A stretch of 64,000 nt of DNA from Aggregatibacter sp. 2125159857 (lineage in GTDB: Bacteria > Pseudomonadota > Gammaproteobacteria > Enterobacterales > Pasteurellaceae), in contig NZ_CP072548.1 in assembly GCF_017798005.1 (NCBI RefSeq), positions 1,178,001-1,242,000 on the forward strand, given 5' to 3'. The notes below the pieces were generated by a model. That model did not search any database and was not told the DNA's origin. It saw only the letters and a list, made by a program, of their open reading frames with translations. The translations under genes were made by a program, and so were the position numbers. Within the stretch, counting starts at the first letter, position 1; every line of letters begins with the position of its first letter. Shown here in pieces: positions 1 to 10,103 of the stretch.

Positions 1-712
1 AAGAATGTTCGCGTAATTGATCCCAACAACGGGCGTTGGCGACTGCCGTGCCAATCATGACATCGGAATGACCCACTAAATATTTCGTGCCCGCCTGAAT
101 CGAAATATCAATATCATGTTCCAAAGCCTTGAACAACACACCGGCCGCCCACGTGTTATCGATCATAATAACAATCTCTGGGTTGATACTACGCACGGCA
201 GAAACGATTGCCGGAATATCCGCGACTTCCATGGTGAGAGAGCTTGGCGCTTCGAGAAATAATACTTTCGTATTCGGTTGGACGAGGTCGGCAATTTTGT
301 CGCCTAGCATCGGATCATAAAATGTTGTGTTTACACCTAATTTTTTTAATACGACATTACAAAAATCCTGTGTCGGTTCATAAGCTGCACCGGTCATTAA
401 CACATGATCCCCGTTTTTCACAAAAGAAAGAATGCTATTCGTGACTGCTGCCGCACCACAAGGGTATAAATAGCAACCTGCGCCGCCCTCTAATTCGGTC
501 ATCGCATCTTGCAAGGCAAAATGGGTTAAGGTGCCGCGACGGCCATAAAAAAGCTCACCTTTTGCGCGATGAAGGGTGGCGTGCTTTTTATCTTCTAAGC
601 AATCAAAGACAAGAGAGGATGCCCGTTGCACAACCGGGTTAACTGAGCCTTGGGTGTAGCGTTTTTTTCTTCCGGCGTGGACTAAGGCGGTGGCTAATGA
701 TTTTTTTGACAT
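1..712 (-). CDS. metC: cystathionine beta-lyase, 3' end outside window
   Basis: PLP-dependent lyase that cleaves cystathionine to homocysteine in methionine synthesis. The 237 visible residues cover the N-terminal and most of the PLP domain. [16 protein letters not shown] contains the lysine expected to hold PLP, and the order of motifs is that of MetC rather than MetB. The ATG at 712 is preceded by AGGA seven bases upstream. The gene runs off the left edge, so the C-terminal domain is not visible. It is divergent from pgsA across 185 bases that contain one uptake signal near 744. Identification is strong; the beta-lyase rather than gamma-synthase choice rests on motif resemblance. Confidence 0.9.
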   Translation of the reverse strand, partial: MSKKSLATALVHAGRKKRYTQGSVNPVVQRASSLVFDCLEDKKHATLHRAKGELFYGRRGTLTHFALQDAMTELEGGAGCYLYPCGAAAVTNSILSFVKNGDHVLMTGAAYEPTQDFCNVVLKKLGVNTTFYDPMLGDKIADLVQPNTKVLFLEAPSSLTMEVADIPAIVSAVRSINPEIVIMIDNTWAAGVLFKALEHDIDISIQAGTKYLVGHSDVMIGTAVANARCWDQLREHS

Positions 713-897
713 GATAATATCCTACAAAAAAGGGGAAAATGGATGAAAAGTGCGGTTGTTTTTTCGGGTAAAAATATTAACGCTAAATTTGTTTTGGAAC
801 TAGTTCCTTTTTACGCAAATTTACGCATAAGGCATTTAAAAATCACCAAATCTGATTTAGAATAACTTCATAATTCACCCTTGGTAGAACGCAAATC

Positions 898-1455
898 ATG
901 AAATTAAACGTCCCCATTTTTTTAACGATATTTCGAGTTATTTTAATTCCTTTCTTTATTATTGCTTTCTATCTTCCTTTTGATTGGGCGCCTTTTTTAA
1001 CCACCTTTATTTTCTTTATCGCCGGTGTCACCGACTGGCTGGACGGCTATCTCGCCCGCAAATGGAAACAAACCACGCGTTTTGGTGCATTTTTAGATCC
1101 GGTGGCGGACAAAGTGATGGTAGTTGCCGGGCTTGTTTTAGTGGTGGAGTACAATCATACCTTTTGGATTACGCTGCCGGCGATTGTGGTGATTTCCCGA
1201 GAAATTATTATTTCCGCTTTGCGCGAATGGATGGCGGAATTAGGCAGTCGCAGCAAAGTGGCGGTGTCTTGGTTAGGCAAAGTGAAAACCACGTCACAAA
1301 TGTTAGCCTTGGGTGGCTTATTGTGGCGTTATAACGTTTACATGGAAGTCGCTGCCATTATCCTACTTTATATTGCGGCGATTTTGACGATTTGGTCTAT
1401 GCTGCAATACCTCACTGCGGCAAAAGAGAGCCTCTTAGACGACTTACCCAAATAA
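898..1455 (+). CDS. pgsA: CDP-diacylglycerol--glycerol-3-phosphate 3-phosphatidyltransferase
   Basis: Makes phosphatidylglycerol phosphate, the committed step to phosphatidylglycerol and cardiolipin, in the inner membrane. The 185-residue protein has the CDP-alcohol phosphotransferase signature: D49-G50, A53-R54, G63, D67 and D71 (DGYLAR followed by [10 protein letters not shown]). Several hydrophobic segments surround it, as in the family, and the length is normal. The start codon lacks a strong ribosome-binding site, but the N-terminus MKLNVP fits family members. It is a single gene, convergent with the csdE-like gene. Confidence 0.95.
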   Translation: MKLNVPIFLTIFRVILIPFFIIAFYLPFDWAPFLTTFIFFIAGVTDWLDGYLARKWKQTTRFGAFLDPVADKVMVVAGLVLVVEYNHTFWITLPAIVVISREIIISALREWMAELGSRSKVAVSWLGKVKTTSQMLALGGLLWRYNVYMEVAAIILLYIAAILTIWSMLQYLTAAKESLLDDLPK

Positions 1456-1469
1456 TGTATTCATGACGT

Positions 1470-1494
1470 TAGGCTAACCTCGCAAGTTAGCCTA
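1470..1494. terminator. hairpin between pgsA and csdE
   Basis: A 9-bp inverted repeat, TAGGCTAAC and GTTAGCCTA, with a 7-base loop lies between the convergent 3' ends. The following T tract is weak, so it may act as a two-way terminator of modest strength. Confidence 0.6.
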
Positions 1495-1516
1495 GAATCT
1501 TGTCCTCAAATCGCTT

Positions 1517-1897
1517 TTACAAATGATGCAAAATCTGTTCAATGTGTTTTAAACCGTTCAGGCGGGTCGTGCTTAAACGTTGAGCAATGCCAAGTTGCGT
1601 GAAATAGGCGGTTAAATCAAAATGGCGTAATTGTTCTGCGCTTTTGTTTTCAATGTACTGCAATAAAATCCAGAGTAAACCATTCATAATCCGCGCTTCA
1701 CTATAGGCCTGAAAGTGAAAAGTGCGGTCGTTTTTTTCGGTAAATTTAAACCATACCTGTACTTCGCAACCCGGAATGCTGTCCATCTGGGCTAATTCAT
1801 TTTCATTTGGTATGGGGAGATTTTTACCGGCTTGAATAATCAAACGGTAGCGTTCTTCCCATGTTTTGGCGTTCATTAATTGTTGTTCAATGTTCAT
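1517..1897 (-). CDS. csdE: SufE/CsdE-type sulfur acceptor
   Basis: Accepts persulfide sulfur from a partner cysteine desulfurase and raises its activity. The 126-residue protein has the SufE fold signature, with the acceptor cysteine C44 in the motif SIPGCEVQVWF. It overlaps the stop of the upstream desulfurase gene by four bases (ATGA), so the two are translationally coupled and almost certainly work as a pair. An uptake signal lies inside the coding sequence near 1719. CsdE and SufE cannot be told apart with certainty; the pairing without a suf operon favours CsdE. Confidence 0.88.
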   Translation of the reverse strand: MNIEQQLMNAKTWEERYRLIIQAGKNLPIPNENELAQMDSIPGCEVQVWFKFTEKNDRTFHFQAYSEARIMNGLLWILLQYIENKSAEQLRHFDLTAYFTQLGIAQRLSTTRLNGLKHIEQILHHL

Positions 1898-3093
1898 CGT
1901 AATAATTCTAAACTTTTCTCTAAAGCCTTAAAAAATGCCTCAACATCCGAATCGATATTATAAGGGGCGAAAGATAAGCGCAGGGTCGCCGCTTGTCCTA
2001 ATCTTGCCAAATAAGGCTGAGCGCAATGTTCACCAACGCGTAACGCGATATTTTGTTCGGCTAATAGCGTGGCTAAATCAAACGCGTTGACATCCTCAAA
2101 GACAAAGCTGACGACCGAACTGGGTTGCGGTGAATTAAATAATTTGCATTGTTGATAAGAGGATAAACGTTGACGGGTCATTTCTGCCAAGTGTACGGCG
2201 TGTTCTTCCATTTCGCCAATATCCCATTGGCTTAACCATTCTAGCACGGCGTTAAAGCCAATCACGGCGGTAATATTTGGTGTACCGGCTTCCAAGCGAT
2301 AAGGCAGTTCGGCAAAGGTGATGTGTTGTTGGCTCACTTTGCTAATCATCTTGCCGCCGTACTGCAAGGGCTGTAATAAATTTAACGCCTCCAATTTTCC
2401 GCTTAACACGCCAAGTCCGGTCGGCCCGTAAATTTTATGGGCGGAAAAGGCAATAAAATCAGCATCTAATTCAGCCAAGTCTATTTTGATATGGCTAATG
2501 GCTTGTGCTGCATCCACTAAAATCAGTGCAGCACTGTGCGCACGAATCAATTCAATCAATCGTTTAACAGGTTGCAGCGTGCCTGTGACATTAGAGGCAA
2601 AATTTAACGCCACCAATTTGGTGCGAGGGCTGAGTTTTTGTAATAAGGCATTGGTGTCGATTAGCCAATTATCCAATATCGGCAAGACATGAATGATTGC
2701 GCCGGTTTTCTTTGCCACTTGGTGCCATGTGACGAAATTGGCATGATGATCCGCTTCACTGATTATGATTTCATCGCCGGCATTGAGATGCGGCAATAAA
2801 CCGTTTGCCACCGTGTTAATGGCCTGCGTTGTGCCGGATGTCCAGATCACTGCCTGTTCGCTTTCGGCATGAATAAGCTGTTTAACTCGGCGACGAGCCT
2901 GTTCATAGAGTGCGGTCTGTTTTTCGTCATATTGACTGCGATGCACCGAACCGGCGGATTGGTAAAAATCTACCGTTGCCTCGATTAAGCACTGCGGTTT
3001 GAGGGTGGTTGCGGCATTATCAAGATAAATCACCGCCTCTTCATGAGTGAAGTAGGGAAAGTCTTGACGAAATATCAGAGGATCAAAATGCAT
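1894..3093 (-). CDS. csdA: cysteine desulfurase (SufS/CsdA class)
   Basis: PLP enzyme that removes sulfur from cysteine as an enzyme-bound persulfide for iron-sulfur clusters and thiolated cofactors. The 399-residue form has the PLP lysine near residue 230 (SAHKIYGPTG) and a catalytic cysteine near residue 360 in RVGEHCAQP, the group II arrangement. I chose the ATG at 3093, two bases after the nuclease stop, because AAGAAGG sits five bases upstream. An ATG at 3120 would overlap the nuclease and has no ribosome-binding site. The genes nuclease, csdA and csdE appear co-transcribed. Confidence 0.92.
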   Translation of the reverse strand: MHFDPLIFRQDFPYFTHEEAVIYLDNAATTLKPQCLIEATVDFYQSAGSVHRSQYDEKQTALYEQARRRVKQLIHAESEQAVIWTSGTTQAINTVANGLLPHLNAGDEIIISEADHHANFVTWHQVAKKTGAIIHVLPILDNWLIDTNALLQKLSPRTKLVALNFASNVTGTLQPVKRLIELIRAHSAALILVDAAQAISHIKIDLAELDADFIAFSAHKIYGPTGLGVLSGKLEALNLLQPLQYGGKMISKVSQQHITFAELPYRLEAGTPNITAVIGFNAVLEWLSQWDIGEMEEHAVHLAEMTRQRLSSYQQCKLFNSPQPSSVVSFVFEDVNAFDLATLLAEQNIALRVGEHCAQPYLARLGQAATLRLSFAPYNIDSDVEAFFKALEKSLELLR

Positions 3094-3095
3094 TT

Positions 3096-3566
3096 TTACC
3101 TTCTTTGTTGTTGACGCCATAAATGGGGTTCAATAGGCGAGAGATCACGCCATAAACCGCGCCGATGTTCTCTTGCGGTTTGTTCTGCCTGTAAATAGGC
3201 AACATCCTGTAAATATTGCCGATAAGCCCACGCCATGCCTTGTTGTACCATGATTAAATTAATATTTTGCCCTTGTCTATCATACACCGTTGCTAAGGTG
3301 CGCTGATAGCGGTCGTAGCCTTGAATTGCCAAGGTGACATGGCGTTTGTGAATTAGTGAACCCAGCATTTGGCGGGATTTTTTCCCGAAAGGCTGTGCTT
3401 TTTCCGGTGCATCGATTTCGGCTAATCGCACTTTAATGGGGTTGAGATTCGCCGTTAAACAGGTGAACGTGTCGCCATCGCTAATCCCCACCACAAAACA
3501 ATCTGCCATGTGCGCTTGCAAGGCGAGGGGGAGAATAAAACAGAAAAAACACAGAAAATATCGCAT
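3096..3566 (-). CDS. secreted staphylococcal-nuclease-like (SNase) protein
   Basis: Predicted exported calcium-dependent nuclease of the SNase family. An N-terminal signal peptide (about residues 1-18, MRYFLCFFCFILPLALQA) is followed by the catalytic set: D30-G-D-T, R47, D52, E55 and R89 (DGDTF, RLAEIDAPE, YDRYQRTLA). These match the staphylococcal nuclease residues D21, R35, D40, E43 and R87. Length is 156 residues. It lies 14 bases after the sugar kinase stop and directly before csdA. A role in extracellular DNA degradation is inferred from the family. Confidence 0.85.
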   Translation of the reverse strand: MRYFLCFFCFILPLALQAHMADCFVVGISDGDTFTCLTANLNPIKVRLAEIDAPEKAQPFGKKSRQMLGSLIHKRHVTLAIQGYDRYQRTLATVYDRQGQNINLIMVQQGMAWAYRQYLQDVAYLQAEQTAREHRRGLWRDLSPIEPHLWRQQQRR

Positions 3567-3580
3567 CGTGAAGATATTTG

Positions 3581-4516
3581 TTACAATGCGACGTTGTCAC
3601 AAAATGCTGACAGTTGCGCCTTATTTGGCAAGGCAGACATCGCCCCTTTTGCAGTGGTCGCTAAGGCGCCACAGGCATTGGCTTGACGGAGAATTTGCTC
3701 AAGCACAGAAATTTCTTTCCAATCTGAATGTTGTGAAAGCCCGGCAAGAAGACCGCCAACAAAGGCATCGCCTGCACCTGTGGTGTCAACCGGTTTTAAG
3801 GCTTTGCCGGCAACCACGTCTTGTTTACCGGCTAAATGATAGCGTGCACCGTCTTTGCCCAAGGTCACAATGATCAATTTTTCCGGATAAAGTGCAGTGA
3901 TTTTTTCAAACGCGTCGTCTAGGGTTTGTGTGTCGGTGAGCAGCGTTAATTCTTCTTCTGAGAATTTCAATACATCTGCCAATGCCACCGCTTGCATAAC
4001 GGTTTGCTTCATGTCGTCAAAACTTGACCAAAGGGATTCGCGCAAATTGGGATCGAAAGAGAAGAATCCGCCCGCGGCTTTAATTCGGCGAATCGCTTCA
4101 AAGGTGGTTTCACGAGAAGGATTGTTAATTAAGGCAATGGAGCAACAATGGAGCCATTCGTTTGCTTGAAAATTCGGTAAATCCGCCACTTGTAAAAATT
4201 GGTCGGCACTTGGGTTCACCATAAAGGTAAAGCTCCGTTCGCCGTTATCTAACCCGACGATAACCGTTGATGTGCGTTGTTGCGGATCAAGAATCATGTG
4301 GCTGGTTTGTACGTTTTCCTGTTGTAGGGTTTGTTGCATAAATTCGCCCAAGGGATCTTTGCCCACGCGACCGATAAATGCACTTTCACCGCCTAAACGG
4401 GCTATGCCTACCGCCACGTTTGCCGGTGCGCCGCCTGCACAACGCAAGTAATGATTTTCTCCGTCGGGGATTAAATCAACCACGGCGTCACCTAATACCC
4501 AGATCTTTTGATGCAT
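3581..4516 (-). CDS. scrK: PfkB-family sugar kinase, probable fructokinase
   Basis: ATP-dependent kinase of the ribokinase/PfkB family. The N-terminal substrate region CAGGAPANVAVGIARLGG and the C-terminal DTTGAGDAFVGG motif, with the catalytic aspartate, are both present. The 311 residues match fructokinases of Pasteurellaceae. GGAG lies seven bases before the ATG. No sugar transporter is adjacent, so fructose as substrate is inferred from motif similarity only; another hexose is possible. A USS-pair hairpin separates it from tyrS. Confidence 0.82.
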   Translation of the reverse strand: MHQKIWVLGDAVVDLIPDGENHYLRCAGGAPANVAVGIARLGGESAFIGRVGKDPLGEFMQQTLQQENVQTSHMILDPQQRTSTVIVGLDNGERSFTFMVNPSADQFLQVADLPNFQANEWLHCCSIALINNPSRETTFEAIRRIKAAGGFFSFDPNLRESLWSSFDDMKQTVMQAVALADVLKFSEEELTLLTDTQTLDDAFEKITALYPEKLIIVTLGKDGARYHLAGKQDVVAGKALKPVDTTGAGDAFVGGLLAGLSQHSDWKEISVLEQILRQANACGALATTAKGAMSALPNKAQLSAFCDNVAL

Positions 4517-4558
4517 ATTCTGCTCCTTGTGTTAGCCCTAAAAAACGCAGATAAAAAT

Positions 4559-4589
4559 AACCGCACTTTATGAAGCCATAAGTGCGGTT
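4559..4589 (-). terminator. uptake-signal-pair terminator after tyrS
   Basis: AACCGCACTT (4559-4568) and AAGTGCGGTT (4580-4589) form a 10-bp stem from two opposed uptake signals, 17 bases past the tyrS stop. It is a typical Pasteurellaceae terminator that doubles as an uptake signal. Confidence 0.8.
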
Positions 4590-4605
4590 CGTTTTTATGA
4601 TGTTT

Positions 4606-5793
4606 TTATTTCACCGTGACCTTGGCGAATTTGCGTTTACCCACTTGGTAAACCGCAGTCGAAGTACTAATAACAAGTTTGGCGTCTTCTACTTTTTCAC
4701 CGTCAATTTTCACGCCACCTTGTTGTACCATACGGTTGGCTTCTGAAGTCGAAGCCACTAACCCGGCTTCTTTTAATAAGTTGGCAAGCCCAATTTCGCC
4801 TTCAAAGGTAAATTCAGGCATGTCATCCGGCATCGCGCCTTTTTGGAAGCGGTTGATAAATTCTTGTTCAGCCGCCTCTGCCGCTGCGTCATCATGGAAA
4901 CGGGCAATAATTTCTTTGGCTAATAAGATTTTTACATCCCGTGGATTTTTGCCGTTTGCCACATCTTCTTTCAGTTGGGCAATTTCTGCTAATGGACGGA
5001 AAGAAAGCAGGTTGTACCAATCCCACATTAAGTCATCAGAAATGGACATGATTTTGCCGAACATTTCGCTTGGTGCTTCGGTGACACCGATATAGTTGCC
5101 AAGGGATTTGGACATTTTTTTCTCGCCATCCAAGCCCACTAATAATGGCAGCGTGATTGCCACTTGTGGTTTTTGACCGGCAGATTTTTGTAATTCACGA
5201 CCCACTAATAAATTGAATTTTTGGTCGGTTCCGCCTAACTCAACATCGGCTTCCAACGCAACAGAATCATGACCTTGTAAGAGCGGGTAAATAAATTCAT
5301 GAATCGCAATCGGTTGATTGTTAGAGAAACGTTTTTTGAAATCATCACGTTCTAACATACGGGCAACAGTGTAGTTACTTGCTAAACGAATCATGCCTTC
5401 GGTGCCTAATTTACCCAACCATTCGGAGTTGAATACGATACGGGTTTTTTGTGGATCGAGGATTTTGTAAATTTGTTGTTTATAGGTTTCCGCATTGCGT
5501 AATACATCTTCGCGGCTAAGTGGCGGACGAGTCGCATTTTTACCGGATGGATCCCCCACCATGCCGGTGAAGTCACCGATTAAGAAATAAACTTCGTGGC
5601 CTAATTGTTGGAATTGACGTAATTTGTTTAATACTACAGTGTGACCTAAATGAATATCCGGTGCGGTTGGGTCTGCGCCGAGTTTTATGCGCAATGGGCG
5701 ATTTTCTTTAAGTTTTTCAATTAAATCCTGTTCAGAAAGAATTTCATCTACGCCGCGTTTTAGTTCTGCGAGAACGGTATTCATATCAGTCAT
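4606..5793 (-). CDS. tyrS: tyrosyl-tRNA synthetase
   Basis: Class I aminoacyl-tRNA synthetase that charges tRNA-Tyr. The 395-residue protein has the HIGH-type motif HLGH near residue 48, the KMSKS loop near residue 232, and a C-terminal S4 RNA-binding domain ([18 protein letters not shown]). It belongs to the longer TyrS form common in Haemophilus. The ATG at 5793 follows AGGAAAAG at good spacing; a second ATG three codons later is less well placed. A terminator upstream isolates it from sfsA and the candidate small RNA. Confidence 0.97.
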   Translation of the reverse strand: MTDMNTVLAELKRGVDEILSEQDLIEKLKENRPLRIKLGADPTAPDIHLGHTVVLNKLRQFQQLGHEVYFLIGDFTGMVGDPSGKNATRPPLSREDVLRNAETYKQQIYKILDPQKTRIVFNSEWLGKLGTEGMIRLASNYTVARMLERDDFKKRFSNNQPIAIHEFIYPLLQGHDSVALEADVELGGTDQKFNLLVGRELQKSAGQKPQVAITLPLLVGLDGEKKMSKSLGNYIGVTEAPSEMFGKIMSISDDLMWDWYNLLSFRPLAEIAQLKEDVANGKNPRDVKILLAKEIIARFHDDAAAEAAEQEFINRFQKGAMPDDMPEFTFEGEIGLANLLKEAGLVASTSEANRMVQQGGVKIDGEKVEDAKLVISTSTAVYQVGKRKFAKVTVK

Positions 5794-5889
5794 GTCTTTT
5801 CCTAATGTTATTCAATTTACCGAAAGGCTACATTATAGAGATTATTCACTAAATTTGAATTATTTTTAAGGGAAAGGGCTGATTTCAGG

Positions 5890-5924
5890 CGAAAAAAAAC
5901 GCCTCTTGTGGGGGATGAGGCGTT
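5890..5924 (-). terminator. intrinsic terminator of the candidate small RNA
   Basis: AACGCCTC (5898-5905) pairs with GAGGCGTT (5917-5924). On the minus strand the stem is followed by eight Ts. It also insulates tyrS from sfsA read-through. Confidence 0.85.
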
Positions 5925-5957
5925 GAAGTTGGAGTGATTATCTATTGTTGTTTGAAT
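5890..5957 (-). ncRNA. candidate Fur-regulated small RNA (RyhB/HrrF-like in role)
   Basis: A strong promoter (see 5964-6016) would start a transcript near 5957 on the minus strand, and the only element downstream is an intrinsic terminator at 5890-5924. The product would be about 68 nt. No convincing reading frame fits. The transcript has a C-rich single-stranded stretch before the hairpin and in its loop (CAUCCCCCACA), of the sort that pairs with ribosome-binding sites. It sits alone between sfsA and tyrS. The promoter and terminator are seen in the sequence; the RNA and its iron control are inferred from the Fur boxes. Confidence 0.6.
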
Positions 5958-5963
5958 GATTAA

Positions 5964-6016
5964 ATGATAATTATTCTCAAAATTAATGTCAAGCACTTTA
6001 ATGAAAATAATTCTCA
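5964..6016 (-). promoter_or_regulatory. sigma-70 promoter with two Fur-box-like sites
   Basis: On the minus strand TTGACA (5987-5992) and TATCAT (5964-5969) are separated by exactly 17 bases. A 7-1-7 palindrome at 5965-5979 matches the Fur core TGATAAT-N-ATTATCA at 13 of 14 positions and covers the -10 and spacer. A second at 6002-6016 matches at 12 of 14 and lies just upstream of the -35. Their centres are 37 bases apart. This arrangement predicts iron-dependent repression. Confidence 0.75.
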
Positions 6017-6026
6017 AATAATTTAC

Positions 6027-6758
6027 TTAAATCCCATTTAGCTTAAGTGGTACGACCTTTGTGAGATGAAGTGCGGTCGGAATTCCCTGCGTTTTCTCAA
6101 ATTCAGCGGCATACGCATATGCTTCTACGCCTTCTTTGAGGGCTTGCTGGAAAAGCGCGTCATATTTGGCATCAATGTGTTTCGCAATTTGGAAATGATC
6201 GAAGCCGTCGTGTAAGCCACAGAAGAAAATCACGGCGCGATGACCTTGCTTTTTCATGGCGATCAATTCGCGTAAGTGTTTTTGTCCGCGTGTCGTGACA
6301 GCATCAGGAAACATACCGAGTTTTTTGTCGTTATCCACATAAGTAATGGATTTCACTTCCACGTAACAATCAGGCAGATCTTTACCTTTCAGCAGAAAAT
6401 CAATGCGGCTGTTTTCTTCGCCGTATTTCACTTCCGGATGAATTTCATCATACATAGCCAGTTCGATAATTTGCTTTTTCTGTAAGGCATCAAAGGTGAG
6501 CTGATTAGAACGGTGCGTGTTAATGCAAACCATATTGCCATTGGCTAATTGTGTTAATTCCCATGAACTTGGGTATTTCCGTGTGGCACTATCGGAGGTG
6601 GAATACCAGACGGTGTCGCCTTCTGCACCACAGCCGATCATGGCACCGGTGTTGGCACAGTGCAACGTGGTGATATCACTGTTCGGCAGTTGCACATCCG
6701 CTAAAAAGCGTTTGTAACGGCGGATTAAAGTGGCAGATTGTAGAGAGGGTAATTGCAT
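6027..6758 (-). CDS. sfsA: sugar fermentation stimulation protein SfsA
   Basis: SfsA-family protein of 243 residues, full length. The N-terminal part carries NTGAMIGCG and the C-terminal part the nuclease-like core with [13 protein letters not shown] and RGQKHLREL, features typical of the family. E. coli SfsA was described as a DNA-binding factor affecting maltose metabolism, but the fold suggests a nucleic-acid enzyme; the molecular function is unsettled. The ATG at 6758 has AAGGT upstream. It is transcribed alone towards the candidate small RNA. Confidence 0.93.
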   Translation of the reverse strand: MQLPSLQSATLIRRYKRFLADVQLPNSDITTLHCANTGAMIGCGAEGDTVWYSTSDSATRKYPSSWELTQLANGNMVCINTHRSNQLTFDALQKKQIIELAMYDEIHPEVKYGEENSRIDFLLKGKDLPDCYVEVKSITYVDNDKKLGMFPDAVTTRGQKHLRELIAMKKQGHRAVIFFCGLHDGFDHFQIAKHIDAKYDALFQQALKEGVEAYAYAAEFEKTQGIPTALHLTKVVPLKLNGI

Positions 6759-6901
6759 GGTGTTTGACCTTGTATATCAAAGTGCGGTTAAGTTTTTCCG
6801 TGTTTTTTACAGACCGAGTGTGAAGCGGCAGTAAAAATATTTGCGCGCTAAGATAGCAAAGCGAGGGATGAATTTCTAATTTTTTATGTGTTACCACAAA
6901 G

Positions 6902-6917
6902 TGTAATAGGGATCACA
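6902..6917. promoter_or_regulatory. CRP-like site upstream of pntA
   Basis: TGTAA-N6-TCACA matches the CRP consensus TGTGA-N6-TCACA at 9 of 10 positions. It lies 139 bases before the pntA start and 144 bases before the sfsA start, between the divergent genes, so either could be the target. Confidence 0.5.
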
Positions 6918-7055
6918 TATTGAATAAAAAGCCGAAAATTTTTTTTAGTTTTTAGAGGAACAATGATAGAGTGAGGGCTAATTTGACTGCCTAGAGGCGT
7001 CATTTCGGGCGGGTAAATTTGTTACCTAAATCTTAATCAATCAAAGGGAATCATT

Positions 7056-8591
7056 ATGTTAATTGGTGTACCTAGAGAACTGCTTGATAATGAAAGTCGT
7101 GTGGCGGCAACGCCGAAAACGGTTCAGCAAATTTTGAAGCTTGGCTTCGATGTGATTGTTGAACATGATGCGGGTTTCAAAGCCAGTTTTGAAGATCAGG
7201 CATTTGCAGCTGCCGGTGCGAAAGTCGGTGATGCCGCACAAGTTTGGCAAGCGGACATTATTTTTAAAGTCAACGCGCCGACTGATGATGAAATCGCTTT
7301 AATTAAAGAAGGGGCAACCTTAGTCAGTTTTATCTGGCCTGCGCAAAATCCGCAGCTCATGGAAAAACTGTCAGCGAAAAAAATCAATGTGTTGGCGATG
7401 GATGCCGTGCCGCGAATTTCTCGTGCGCAAGCCTTGGATGCATTAAGTTCCATGGCAAATATTGCCGGTTATCGTGCCGTGGTGGAAGCCGCACATGAAT
7501 TTGGCAGTTTCTTCACCGGACAAATTACCGCAGCAGGTAAAGTGCCACCGGCAAAAGTGTTGGTGATTGGTGCGGGTGTTGCCGGCCTTGCCGCGATTGG
7601 AGCAGCAAACAGTCTAGGTGCCATTGTACGTGCTTTTGACTCCCGTCCGGAAGTAAAAGAACAAGTAGAAAGTATGGGCGCCAGCTTCCTTGAAATCGAT
7701 TTCAAAGAAGAAGGCGGCAGTGGCGATGGCTATGCCAAAGTTATGTCTGAGGAATTCAATCGTCGCGCGCTTGCCCTTTACGCAGAACAAGCGAAAGAAG
7801 TGGATATTATCATCACCACTGCATTAATTCCGGGCAGACCTGCACCACGCTTAATCACCAAAGAAATGGTGGAATCCATGAAGCCGGGTAGCGTGATTGT
7901 GGATTTAGCCGCAGCGACCGGCGGTAACTGTGAATTGAGTAAAGCCGGCGAAGTGGTGGTCACCGATAATCAAGTGAAAATCATTGGTTACACCGATTTA
8001 CCAAGCCGTTTACCAACGCAATCTTCCCAACTTTACGGTACCAACCTTGTTAACTTATTGAAATTGCTTTGCAAAAACAAAGACGGTCAAATCGACATCA
8101 ATTTCGACGACGTGGTATTGCGTGGCGTAACGGTTATTCGTGATGGCGAAGTGACATGGCCGGCACCGCCGATTCAAGTTTCCGCTCAACCGCAACAACA
8201 AGCGAAAGCTGCAAGTACGGTCAAAAAAGAGGAAGAAAAACCAACGGATCCGCGTAAAAAATACGGCATTATGGCGGCAGTGGGTGTGCTTTTCTTATGG
8301 CTTACGTCTATTGCGCCGGCGGCTTTCCTTTCTCACTTAACCGTGTTCGTCTTGGCTTGTGTCGTGGGTTACTATGTGGTTTGGAATGTGAGCCATGCGC
8401 TACACACCCCATTGATGGCGGTAACGAATGCGATTTCAGGGATTATTATCGTGGGAGCGTTATTGCAAATCTCACAAGGTAATTTCTTCATTAGTGTGTT
8501 GGCGTTTATTGCGATTTTAGTGGCAAGCATCAACATTTTTGGTGGCTTCCGCGTCACTCAACGTATGCTTTCCATGTTTAGAAAAGGCTAA
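7056..8591 (+). CDS. pntA: proton-translocating NAD(P) transhydrogenase subunit alpha
   Basis: Catalyses hydride transfer between NADH and NADP+ coupled to proton entry. PntA carries the NAD(H)-binding domain I and part of the membrane domain. The 511 residues contain the Rossmann motif [13 protein letters not shown] near residue 170. After a charged linker (about residues 375-395) come four hydrophobic segments. AAAGGGAA precedes the ATG. It ends 10 bases before pntB, so the two form an operon. Confidence 0.97.
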   Translation: MLIGVPRELLDNESRVAATPKTVQQILKLGFDVIVEHDAGFKASFEDQAFAAAGAKVGDAAQVWQADIIFKVNAPTDDEIALIKEGATLVSFIWPAQNPQLMEKLSAKKINVLAMDAVPRISRAQALDALSSMANIAGYRAVVEAAHEFGSFFTGQITAAGKVPPAKVLVIGAGVAGLAAIGAANSLGAIVRAFDSRPEVKEQVESMGASFLEIDFKEEGGSGDGYAKVMSEEFNRRALALYAEQAKEVDIIITTALIPGRPAPRLITKEMVESMKPGSVIVDLAAATGGNCELSKAGEVVVTDNQVKIIGYTDLPSRLPTQSSQLYGTNLVNLLKLLCKNKDGQIDINFDDVVLRGVTVIRDGEVTWPAPPIQVSAQPQQQAKAASTVKKEEEKPTDPRKKYGIMAAVGVLFLWLTSIAPAAFLSHLTVFVLACVVGYYVVWNVSHALHTPLMAVTNAISGIIIVGALLQISQGNFFISVLAFIAILVASINIFGGFRVTQRMLSMFRKG

Positions 8592-8601
8592 GGAGAAAAT
8601 C

Positions 8602-10026
8602 ATGTCAGAAGGTTTTGTACAAGCTGCGTATATTGTTGCAGCGTTGCTCTTCATTATGAGCTTAGCCGGTCTTTCTAAACACGAAACGGCAAAAGCAGGG
8701 TGCTGGTATGGCATTATCGGGATGGGGATTGCACTCATCGCCACCATCTTCGGGCCAAAATCCGAAGGCACATTGTGGATCATCATTGCGATGGTGATTG
8801 GTGGGGCGATTGGTATTCAGCGTGCATTAAAAGTTGAAATGACGGAAATGCCGGAATTGGTGGCGATCTTGCACAGTTTCGTCGGTTTGGCTGCCGTATT
8901 GGTGGGTTATAACAGCTACGGTTTGCATGATATCCCAACTATGCCGAGCGGTTTAAATGACGTAGAACAAGCGAAATTCCTTGCAGAACAAGCCGCACTT
9001 GCCAGCGTACATAACGTGGAAGTGTTCTTGGGGATCTTCATCGGTGCGGTGACCTTCACCGGCTCTGTAGTGGCATTCGGTAAATTAAGCGGAAAAATTA
9101 ATTCCAAAGCCTTAATGTTGCCACATCGTCATAAATTAAACTTGGCAGCGCTTATTGTTTCCGCGTTATTAATGGTGGCGTTCTTAAGTGAACCGGAAAA
9201 TATCTTCCCGGTATTAATCATGACTGTGATAGCACTCGCTTTCGGTTGGCATTTAGTGGCCTCTATCGGTGGTGCAGACATGCCGGTGGTGGTGTCCATG
9301 TTGAACTCCTATTCCGGTTGGGCTGCAGCTGCGGCAGGTTTCATGCTTAGCAATGACTTGTTAATCGTGACCGGTGCGTTGGTGGGTTCTTCCGGTGCGA
9401 TCTTGTCTTACATCATGTGTAAAGCCATGAACCGCTCTTTCATCAGCGTTATTGCAGGTGGTTTTGGTAATGACATTCAAGTGTCTTCCGATACCGAACA
9501 AGGCGAACACCGTGAAACAACCGCAGAAGAAGTGGCGGAATTGTTGAAAAATTCCAGCTCTGTGATCATCACCCCAGGATACGGCATGGCAGTCGCACAA
9601 GCGCAATATCCAGTGGCAGAAATTACCCAAAAATTACGCGAGCGTGGCGTGAACGTGCGTTTCGGTATCCATCCGGTTGCCGGACGTTTGCCTGGCCACA
9701 TGAACGTGTTATTGGCAGAAGCCAAAGTGCCTTACGACATCGTGCTGGAAATGGATGAAATCAACGATGATTTCGCTGACACCGACACCGTATTGGTTAT
9801 CGGCGCGAACGACACCGTCAACCCTGCGGCGATGGACGATCCGCACAGCCCAATCGCCGGTATGCCGGTATTGGAAGTGTGGAAAGCGGCTAACGTGGTG
9901 GTATTCAAACGTTCCATGAATACCGGTTACGCCGGCGTACAAAATCCATTGTTCTTTAAAGAAAATACCCAAATGTTGTTTGGTGATGCGAAAGAACGTG
10001 TGGATGATATCTTAAAAGCCTTGTAA
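8602..10026 (+). CDS. pntB: proton-translocating NAD(P) transhydrogenase subunit beta
   Basis: Second subunit of the transhydrogenase, with the membrane channel helices in the first half and the NADP(H)-binding domain III at the C-terminus ([40 protein letters not shown]). I place the start at 8602, where AAGGAG lies seven bases upstream and the N-terminus [11 protein letters not shown] fits the family. That gives 474 residues, a normal length. Together with pntA it supplies NADPH from the proton gradient. Confidence 0.97.
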   Translation: MSEGFVQAAYIVAALLFIMSLAGLSKHETAKAGCWYGIIGMGIALIATIFGPKSEGTLWIIIAMVIGGAIGIQRALKVEMTEMPELVAILHSFVGLAAVLVGYNSYGLHDIPTMPSGLNDVEQAKFLAEQAALASVHNVEVFLGIFIGAVTFTGSVVAFGKLSGKINSKALMLPHRHKLNLAALIVSALLMVAFLSEPENIFPVLIMTVIALAFGWHLVASIGGADMPVVVSMLNSYSGWAAAAAGFMLSNDLLIVTGALVGSSGAILSYIMCKAMNRSFISVIAGGFGNDIQVSSDTEQGEHRETTAEEVAELLKNSSSVIITPGYGMAVAQAQYPVAEITQKLRERGVNVRFGIHPVAGRLPGHMNVLLAEAKVPYDIVLEMDEINDDFADTDTVLVIGANDTVNPAAMDDPHSPIAGMPVLEVWKAANVVVFKRSMNTGYAGVQNPLFFKENTQMLFGDAKERVDDILKAL

Positions 10027-10054
10027 TTGGCTTTGGATGACAAGCTAAAAAATA

Positions 10055-10082
10055 AAAGTGCGGTTAATTTTGACCGCACTTT
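10055..10082 (+). terminator. uptake-signal-pair terminator after pntB
   Basis: AAAGTGCGGT (10055-10064) and ACCGCACTTT (10073-10082) form a 10-bp stem with an AT-rich loop, 28 bases after the pntB stop. Confidence 0.8.
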
Positions 10083-10103
10083 ATGTTTGTGAGGAACGAA
10101 AAT

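Noticed and set aside
5817..6017. 66-residue minus-strand open frame between sfsA and tyrS
   Set aside because: Very rich in Asn/Ile from AT-rich DNA, no ribosome-binding site, and it runs across the promoter, Fur boxes and terminator.
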